A stretch of 11,087 bases of DNA, taken from positions 1 through 11,087 of the forward strand of contig JAISXC010000006.1 of the NCBI GenBank assembly GCA_031270875.1, in the 5' to 3' direction. The notes under the pieces are model-generated. The model searched no databases. It saw only the letters and a list, made by a program, of their open reading frames with translations, and was not told the DNA's origin. Made by a program: the position numbers and the translations under genes. This document shows positions 5,766-11,087 of this stretch, in pieces. Each line of letters opens with the position of its first letter. The first letter of the stretch is position 1. Source of the DNA: Desulfovibrio sp. (GTDB taxonomy: Bacteria > Desulfobacterota > Desulfovibrionia > Desulfovibrionales > Desulfovibrionaceae).

Positions 5766-6940
5766 AGGATTTCCTCCCACACCCTGCGGCAATTTTGCCC
5801 GTCCCGCAGGGTGAAAAAAGCCGCGGCCCTGTCCGCGTATACCCGGTTCTGCGCGAAACCGTTCTTCATGAAAGCGACAATTCCGGATGCCGCGTCTTCA
5901 ACCGTGCGCGTTACCGGGCCAAATCCGTCCGTTTCATACTGAAAGTATCCCGGCTTTGTGAAATGGCCCTGAAAAAAAGGCGGATTCTCGTCAAATTGAC
6001 AGTAAAGGATCGGGCGATTCAACAGGGCAAAGTCCATGGCTATGGAGGAATAGTCCGTCACCATCATTGCGGCGTCAGCCAGTAAATTCTGCACGGATTT
6101 CAGCCTGCGCCAGGATATCGCGGAAAAAGCCGGACCGGGAGCGAACGCGTGCAAAAAAGCCTCAAGTTGCGGATGCGGCAGGAACAGCAGTTTTGTTCCG
6201 CTCTCCAGCGCGGCCCGGTTGAGTCCGGAATCATTGAGCAGCGCGTTCCAGGCCGTGAAACAGTCGCTGTTCCGAAAAATATTTTCCGTTTGTTGCAGAT
6301 GCATCCGCCATGTGGGGCAAAAAAGCACCTTCCGCGCGGGCCCGGCGCGCGCCGCCTTTTGCAGGAGAGCGTCATGGCGCGGCATTCCGGCGAGAACGGT
6401 TTCCTTCGCCGTCAGCCTGTAGCCGCCGCCTGTGATGGAATCGTATTCCCGCCGCGCTGACGTGACGAGCAGGTCTATGTGGTAATGATTCAGCCAGGCC
6501 GCAATGTCATCCTTGGTGACGCCGTGCTGCAGAAAGGCAAATTTGTATCTGGAAAGCCAGAAAGCGCATATCCCGGCCGGGGCGAGCACCGCCTTGCCGA
6601 TATGGGAAGATACAAGCCAGGCCGCGTGAAAAAGCGCCTGAAGATGCTGATGCCTTCCGTACGGCAAAAGATGAAAGCCCTCTTCCGCCAAACGTTTCCA
6701 GTCCGCGGAGTCGCGGGCGAGAACAAAGTACAGTTTGTCCCGCAACGGCGTGTTGTTCCTGCACCAGCGGTACAAATGCTCGGCGTTGTCGTCGGCCTTG
6801 TGGGGCCTGTCCATGAAGAGCAGGCAGCCCCTGTATCGTCGCGCGGCCTCGGGAGTGAGAGAAGCTTCCAGGGCTTTTCTGGCTTCCACGGACAGCTTCT
6901 TCTCCAATTCCACAAAAGAAAAACCGGTATTTTTCCGCAT
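5753..6940 (-). CDS. CDP-glycerol glycerophosphotransferase family protein (TagF/TagB type)
   Basis: 395 residues, spanning the whole Glyphos_transf family domain. Members move glycerol-phosphate (or ribitol-phosphate) from a CDP-linked donor to a growing polymer or sugar at the cytoplasmic membrane face. Visible landmarks: FMDRPHKADDNAEHLYRWC (42-60), the A-D-D-N donor-domain motif; FLQHGVTKDD (136-145) with conserved H139; VLFCPTWR (205-212); LFLPHPQLE (252-260) with H256; and VTDYSSIAMDFALLNRPILY (294-313), the T-D-Y-S-S signature. H139 and H256 correspond to the histidines considered catalytic in TagF. The long N-terminal membrane-association region of full-size TagF is absent, as in the shorter TagB-like members. 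ATG 6940 is the first usable start and lies 22 bp after the GT2 stop, so the two are co-transcribed; its ribosome-binding site is weak. No gene making CDP-glycerol is in view, so the true donor is uncertain. Confidence 0.88.
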   Translation of the reverse strand: MRKNTGFSFVELEKKLSVEARKALEASLTPEAARRYRGCLLFMDRPHKADDNAEHLYRWCRNNTPLRDKLYFVLARDSADWKRLAEEGFHLLPYGRHQHLQALFHAAWLVSSHIGKAVLAPAGICAFWLSRYKFAFLQHGVTKDDIAAWLNHYHIDLLVTSARREYDSITGGGYRLTAKETVLAGMPRHDALLQKAARAGPARKVLFCPTWRMHLQQTENIFRNSDCFTAWNALLNDSGLNRAALESGTKLLFLPHPQLEAFLHAFAPGPAFSAISWRRLKSVQNLLADAAMMVTDYSSIAMDFALLNRPILYCQFDENPPFFQGHFTKPGYFQYETDGFGPVTRTVEDAASGIVAFMKNGFAQNRVYADRAAAFFTLRDGQNCRRVWEEILLRS

Positions 6941-6962
6941 GGCGACCCAGCCGGCAAAAAAA

Positions 6963-8072
6963 TCAGCCCCCGCTGACGATGCCTGAGGTTATATAGTGAA
7001 AATCATACTGCTTTTCCCTATCCTCTTGCCGCAGCTTTTCAGGCCATGATGCGTCAAGTTCCGTCAGCGCTTCCGCCGGAAGCGCTGAAGTGAAAATATT
7101 TTCCAGATAGGGGAATGAAGAGGTGCCTGCGTCCGCCCCGGAGGGGAAAAAACCCAGCGCGGCCAGATCTTCCCGCATGAGAGCCGACAGGGCCGGATAG
7201 GGCCGAAAAAAACGCAGGGCGGTGGCAATCGCGGGGCCGCCCGTCACCGCCGCTTTGTCGGACACGGCCGAATTTTCCAAAAAATCCGCAGATTCCGCGA
7301 TGTAAGCGACAATCCTGACGATCTCAATATAAAGAAAAGCCCACTCGCCGCTTTTCCGGCAATACTGGAGGGCCTTCATCAGATCATTGCGCAGAACAAG
7401 GGCCGGCGGGGCCTCTTCTCGCTGTATCGCCTTCCTGAAACGGGAGCAGAGACCGTATCTGACATGCCTGCGGATGTACTGAAGCCTGTGTAAGCGCCGT
7501 TTTTCATAAACCGGGTATGTGTCGGCCCGCAAAAGACAGAATCCGGCGTATCCCGCTTTCAGGGAAAACCAGACGTCCTCGTGCGTTTTGCCGACGTATG
7601 CGTCAAGCCCGTTGAGCTGCCTCCACATTTTTTTCAAAAACAGCCATATCCCCGCCGCCACTATGCGCGTTTGACGGGTTTTTTTCTCGGGCCTCAACAC
7701 CACGCTGCGGGCGCGGGAGAGATAGTTGTCCGCCAGAGCCGGTATGATGGTGGCGCCGACCAGCGCCACCTTCGGATCGGCCAGCAGCGGCAGGGCATTG
7801 TGCAGCCAGCGCCGGTGCGGACGAATGTCGCAATCCAGGGAAAGCACGACATCCCCCCGCGCGGCGCCGATGCCCAGACGCTTGGCCTGGGCGGGGCCGC
7901 GATTGCTCTCCGAACGCACAACGCGCACGCCATCCGGCGCCGGAAAAGGAACGGCCGACCCGTCGTCCACCACAATGATTTCATTCGGACGCGCGAACGA
8001 CGGAATTATCTTCAGCAAATCCAGCGCGAAATCGTGATCATTATAGGTGTACGTGACAAGGCTCAGCAGCAT
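6963..8072 (-). CDS. Family 2 glycosyltransferase
   Basis: 369-residue GT-A fold enzyme that transfers a sugar from a nucleotide-sugar donor, likely at the inner face of the membrane. From ATG 8072 the protein starts directly with the family's first strand (MLLSLVTYTYNDHDFALDLL). Landmarks are VVDDGS (34-39), SNRGPAQAKRLGIGAARGDV (56-75), the metal-binding DxD as DCD (80-82, in LSLDCDIRP), and GKTHEDVWFSLKAGYAG (161-177) with the E-D pair that usually provides the catalytic base. About 150 C-terminal residues after this are mostly helical and of unknown role, without a clear membrane anchor. The frame stays open upstream to 8393, but that part runs antisense over uvrA and reads as non-protein; an ATG at 8165 is a less likely alternative. 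The ribosome-binding site at 8072 is weak. It is first in a two-gene unit with the TagF-like gene. Confidence 0.87.
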   Translation of the reverse strand: MLLSLVTYTYNDHDFALDLLKIIPSFARPNEIIVVDDGSAVPFPAPDGVRVVRSESNRGPAQAKRLGIGAARGDVVLSLDCDIRPHRRWLHNALPLLADPKVALVGATIIPALADNYLSRARSVVLRPEKKTRQTRIVAAGIWLFLKKMWRQLNGLDAYVGKTHEDVWFSLKAGYAGFCLLRADTYPVYEKRRLHRLQYIRRHVRYGLCSRFRKAIQREEAPPALVLRNDLMKALQYCRKSGEWAFLYIEIVRIVAYIAESADFLENSAVSDKAAVTGGPAIATALRFFRPYPALSALMREDLAALGFFPSGADAGTSSFPYLENIFTSALPAEALTELDASWPEKLRQEDREKQYDFHYITSGIVSGG

Positions 8073-8094
8073 GGAGCATTCCGTATCGCGCGGG

Positions 8095-8111
8095 CGGCGG
8101 GCTTTCCGCCG
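8095..8111. repeat. GC hairpin in the leader of the GT2-TagF-like operon
   Basis: CGGCGG (8095-8100) pairs perfectly with CCGCCG (8106-8111) around a 5-nt loop, 22 nt upstream of the GT2 start. It could slow ribosome access to that weak start site. The same region is the upstream flank of uvrA on the other strand, but lies too far from its promoter to judge an effect. Confidence 0.4.
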
Positions 8112-8185
8112 GCGCTTGCCAAACGGGATTTCAGGCCTTACATACTCTCCATGATTTCGCTCCATGAGAAAAGGCCCGCCGGAAA

Positions 8186-8213
8186 TGCTTACACCGGTTT
8201 CGCGGCTTGTCAA
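8186..8213 (-). promoter_or_regulatory. Possible promoter for the GT2-TagF-like operon
   Basis: On the minus strand a perfect TTGACA (8213-8208) is followed, after 16 bp, by a poor -10 candidate TAAGCA (8191-8186). If used, transcription starts near 8179 and gives a leader of about 107 nt that includes the hairpin at 8095-8111. The -35 box is convincing, the -10 box is not. No clear uvrA promoter or LexA-type box was found in the same 178-bp divergent region. Confidence 0.35.
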
Positions 8214-8250
8214 ACCATATTCCCTTGCCCGGAAGCGAGAAGGAATTCCG

Positions 8251-11087
8251 ATGGACAGCAGCAAACGCGGCATCCGCATTGAAAAAGCCCGGCAGCACAA
8301 TCTCAGAAACATCAGCCTCACCATCCCCCGCGACGAACTGGTGGTGATCTGTGGTCCGTCCGGTTCCGGCAAATCCACGCTGGCCTTTGACATTGTCTAT
8401 GCCGAAGGCCAGCGCCGCTATGTGGAATCCCTCTCGGCCTACGCACGGCAGTTTCTGCCCAAGATGGACAAGCCGGATGTGGAAAAAATCGAAGGACTTT
8501 CCCCGGCGATTTCCCTGGAACAGCAGAGCGTTTCGCGCAATCCCCGCTCCACCGTGGGCACGGTGACCGAAATCCACGATTTTCTGCGCGTGTTTTTCGC
8601 GAGGCTCGGGCACATGCACTGCCCCTCCTGCGGCCGCCCCATTGAAGCCCGCTCGGCGGATGAAATCATCAGCGATATTCTCGGCCTGCCCGAGGGCGCG
8701 AAATTCATGATCATCGCGCCGCTGGTGGAACTGCAAAAAGGCACCCACGCGGAAAAATTCAAAAAACTCAAGGCCGAAGGCTTTGCCCGCGTGCGTGTGG
8801 ACGGCGTATTTCACACTCTGGACGATGTCCCAACTCTGGACAAAAACAAAAAACACACCGTTGATCTGGTGGTGGACCGCCTTGTGGCCAGGGAAGGCCT
8901 GCGCAGCCGCCTTGCAGACTCCGTGGAACTTGCCCTGCGTTGCGGCGAGGGCAGATTGATTCTGCACGAGCCGGACACGGCAAGGACAAGGGGGACCAGC
9001 GGCGACACCGTCCATTCCACCACCTCCGTGTGCCCGCACTGCCGCATTTCCCTGCCTGCGCCAAGCCCGCAGCTTTTTTCCTTCAACGGCCCCCAGGGGG
9101 CCTGCCCGCGTTGCGTGGGCCTGGGCACCATAGACTATTTCGAACCGCGCCTCATCGCGCCCAACAGGGGCCTTTCCCTCAAAACGGGCGCCCTCCTGCC
9201 TTGGGGCGGCAAAACCCTTGCCCGTTATGAAACCGCGCTCGCGGCCCTGAGCAGGCGCTTTGCCTTCAGCCTGTCCGCGCCCCTGGACCAATTTTCCGAC
9301 GAGGCTCTGGCGGCCCTCTTTTACGGGGAGGACGAGCGCGGCAGGGCCGCCAGATCCTCCCTCGGCCTGCGCCGCAACTGGATGGGCGGCAATGTGGCCC
9401 TGGGCGCCGCGGGAGACTATCAAAGCGAGCACTTTGTCCATCTGCGGGAAAAATCCCGCATTGACTGCGCCAACATGGCCAAACGCTGGCCCGGCGTTAT
9501 CCCGTTGCTTGAGGCGGGCATGCAGTACGGCGATGCCTGGCGGGAAGAACTGGCCCGCTTCCGGCAGTCCACCGGCTGTCCGGACTGCAAGGGGGCGCGT
9601 CTCAAGCCTGAAGCTCTCGCCGTGCGCGTGGATGGTCTGAACATCGCGGAATTTTGTTCCCTTTCGGTGGAACGGGCTCTCGCATGGCTGCAGAATCGCG
9701 TCTTTGACGGCATGCGTGAACGCATCGCCGAGCCGCTGCTGAAGGAACTCACGCGCCGTCTGTCCTTCATGCTCAATGTCGGGCTGGAATACCTCTCCCT
9801 GGACCGCTCCATGATCACGCTTTCCGGCGGCGAAGCCCAGCGCATACGGCTGGCCTCCCAGCTCGGCTCCGGCCTTGTGGGCGTGACCTACGTGCTGGAC
9901 GAACCTTCCATCGGCCTGCACCCGCGCGACAATCAGCGCCTGCTGAGCACATTGCGCTCCCTGAAGGAACGCGGCAACACCGTGCTGGTGGTGGAACACG
10001 ATGAAGCCACCATCCGCGCGGCCGACACTGTGATTGAGCTTGGCCCCGGCTCCGGTTCCCAAGGCGGAGAAATCATGTTCCAGGGCACGGTGGAAGAACT
10101 CGTCAATTCGGCCGACACTCTCACGGCCCGCTATCTGCGCGGGGACGTGAGCATCCCTCTGCCGGAGGAGCGCCGCGAGGCGCGGGGAGAAATTGTGCTG
10201 CGCGGCATAACCACCCATAACCTGCGCGGCATTGACTGTCGCATCCCCCTCGGCGTGCTGTCCTGCGTGACCGGGGTTTCCGGTTCCGGAAAAAGCTCTC
10301 TGGTGGTGGACACCCTGTACAAACACCTGGCCATCGGCCTTGGCCTGCGCGTGGATCAGCCTGGCAGCATAGGCGGCCTCGACTACGCTGACGGACAGGC
10401 CATCGAACGCCTGGTCGCCATTGACCAGACGCCCATCGGCCGTACGCCCCGTTCCAATCCGGCCACCTATACCAAAATTTTCGACGAAATACGCCATATC
10501 TTCGCCATGACTCAGGACGCCAAGCGACGCGGCTACGCCCCGGGGCGCTTCAGCTTCAACGTGCGCGGCGGACGTTGCGAGGCCTGCGGCGGCGACGGCC
10601 AGGTGCGCGTGGAGATGCACTTTCTGCCGGACGTCTACGTCACCTGCGACGTGTGCAAGGGCAGACGCTACAACCACGAAACCCTGGAAGTGCGTTACAA
10701 GGGCCTCAATATCGCGGATGTTCTGGATTTGACCGTACACCAGGCGCGGGAGCTTTTTGAGAATTATCAGGGTCTTGAGCGGCGTCTCGCCGTACTGGAA
10801 AAGGTGGGCCTGGAATATCTGCGCCTGGGGCAGCCGGCCACCACCCTTTCCGGGGGCGAAGCCCAGAGGATCAAAATTTCGCGGGAGCTGGGCAAAAAAT
10901 CCCTGCCCGGCAGCATGTATATTCTGGACGAGCCGACCACCGGACTGCACATGCACGAAGTGGGCAAACTCATCAAGGTGCTGCACGCCCTGGTGGACAA
11001 AGGCGCGAGCGTGGTGGTGATTGAGCACAACACCGACATGATACTCGCGGCCGACCATGTTCTGGACATGGGCCCCGGCGGCGGGGA
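8251..11087 (+). CDS. uvrA: UvrABC excinuclease subunit A, C-terminus cut by window edge
   Basis: Damage-recognition ATPase of nucleotide excision repair; the UvrA dimer loads UvrB onto damaged DNA. The plus frame from ATG 8251 is open for 945 codons to the window end, close to the family's full length of about 940-960, so only some tens of residues are missing. Both ABC modules are intact: Walker [10 protein letters not shown] (35-43) and GVSGSGKSS (675-683), signatures LSGGE at 524-528 and 866-870, Walker B LDEPS with D550/E551 and LDEPT with D893/E894. Both zinc modules are present: C261-x2-C264-x20-C285-x2-C288 and C776-x2-C779-x19-C799-x2-C802. A further CPSC at 124-127 is common outside the enterobacteria. 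The start follows AAGGA with good spacing and gives the expected opening ([20 protein letters not shown]). It is divergent from the GT2 gene. No frameshift was found. Confidence 0.98.
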   Translation, partial: MDSSKRGIRIEKARQHNLRNISLTIPRDELVVICGPSGSGKSTLAFDIVYAEGQRRYVESLSAYARQFLPKMDKPDVEKIEGLSPAISLEQQSVSRNPRSTVGTVTEIHDFLRVFFARLGHMHCPSCGRPIEARSADEIISDILGLPEGAKFMIIAPLVELQKGTHAEKFKKLKAEGFARVRVDGVFHTLDDVPTLDKNKKHTVDLVVDRLVAREGLRSRLADSVELALRCGEGRLILHEPDTARTRGTSGDTVHSTTSVCPHCRISLPAPSPQLFSFNGPQGACPRCVGLGTIDYFEPRLIAPNRGLSLKTGALLPWGGKTLARYETALAALSRRFAFSLSAPLDQFSDEALAALFYGEDERGRAARSSLGLRRNWMGGNVALGAAGDYQSEHFVHLREKSRIDCANMAKRWPGVIPLLEAGMQYGDAWREELARFRQSTGCPDCKGARLKPEALAVRVDGLNIAEFCSLSVERALAWLQNRVFDGMRERIAEPLLKELTRRLSFMLNVGLEYLSLDRSMITLSGGEAQRIRLASQLGSGLVGVTYVLDEPSIGLHPRDNQRLLSTLRSLKERGNTVLVVEHDEATIRAADTVIELGPGSGSQGGEIMFQGTVEELVNSADTLTARYLRGDVSIPLPEERREARGEIVLRGITTHNLRGIDCRIPLGVLSCVTGVSGSGKSSLVVDTLYKHLAIGLGLRVDQPGSIGGLDYADGQAIERLVAIDQTPIGRTPRSNPATYTKIFDEIRHIFAMTQDAKRRGYAPGRFSFNVRGGRCEACGGDGQVRVEMHFLPDVYVTCDVCKGRRYNHETLEVRYKGLNIADVLDLTVHQARELFENYQGLERRLAVLEKVGLEYLRLGQPATTLSGGEAQRIKISRELGKKSLPGSMYILDEPTTGLHMHEVGKLIKVLHALVDKGASVVVIEHNTDMILAADHVLDMGPGGG

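Noticed and set aside
8073..8393. N-terminal extension of the GT2 gene to 8393
   Set aside because: The extra 107 residues are antisense to the UvrA Walker A region and its upstream flank, and begin with the familiar spurious translation of that region. GT2 proteins normally start right at the first strand, as they do from 8072.
8131..11058. 975-codon open frame on the minus strand opposite uvrA
   Set aside because: Every hallmark of UvrA is on the plus strand. The minus-strand translation is rich in His, Gly, Ala and Gln with no recognisable domain, a common by-product of GC-rich codon use.
1..11087. CRISPR arrays, insertion sequences, tRNA or rRNA genes, riboswitches
   Set aside because: I found no regularly spaced direct repeats, transposase-like protein, cloverleaf or rRNA-like sequence, or known riboswitch core. 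The ahcY leader is too short for a SAH or SAM riboswitch.

Overview
The window reads as about 11 kb of a GC-rich, Gram-negative chromosome, most likely a sulfate-reducing bacterium of the Desulfovibrio group. That assignment rests on the style of AhcY and UvrA, the codon use, and a mixture of GC-rich genes with very AT-rich intergenic DNA. It is an inference, not a database result.

Layout. (1) 1-1278, minus: ahcY, S-adenosylhomocysteine hydrolase, cut by the left edge. (2) 1379-1765, plus: a short DUF721/DciA-like protein divergent from ahcY. (3) 1766-2197: an AT-rich intergenic region with two A-tract/T-tract palindromes and a good sigma70-type promoter that drives (4) a 125-residue protein of unknown function (2198-2575). 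(5) 3478-2597, minus: an unrecognised membrane protein with about seven helices, convergent with gene 4; a nested stem-loop covers the junction. (6) 4099-3538, minus: a type II toxin-antitoxin pair, a ribbon-helix-helix antitoxin followed by a RelE/ParE-family toxin, with a promoter and inverted repeats upstream. (7) 4100-4585: AT-rich DNA without a convincing gene. (8) 4586-5728, plus: a WsaF-like glycosyltransferase. (9) 8072-5753, minus: a two-gene unit encoding a GT2 glycosyltransferase and a TagF/TagB-type CDP-glycerol glycerophosphotransferase family protein. (10) 8251-11087, plus: uvrA, cut by the right edge.

How it fits together. The edges are housekeeping genes (methyl-cycle SAH removal, a probable replication helicase-loader relative, nucleotide excision repair). 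The middle, about 3.5-8.1 kb, looks accessory: a toxin-antitoxin module, AT-rich DNA, and three enzymes that could decorate or polymerise a surface glycan (sugar transfer by GT2 and WsaF-like enzymes, polyol-phosphate transfer by the TagF-like enzyme). No polymerase, flippase or exporter is in view, so these are either satellites of a larger glycan locus or modify a polymer made elsewhere.

I see no CRISPR array, tRNA, rRNA, transposase or phage gene, and no clear new defence system. The best leads are a promoter placed so that WsaF-like translation may be leaderless, the toxin-antitoxin pair with an unusual overlap and a degenerate toxin C-terminus, the polyol-phosphate transferase in an apparent Gram-negative, and the unknown gene behind a probably bent promoter region.
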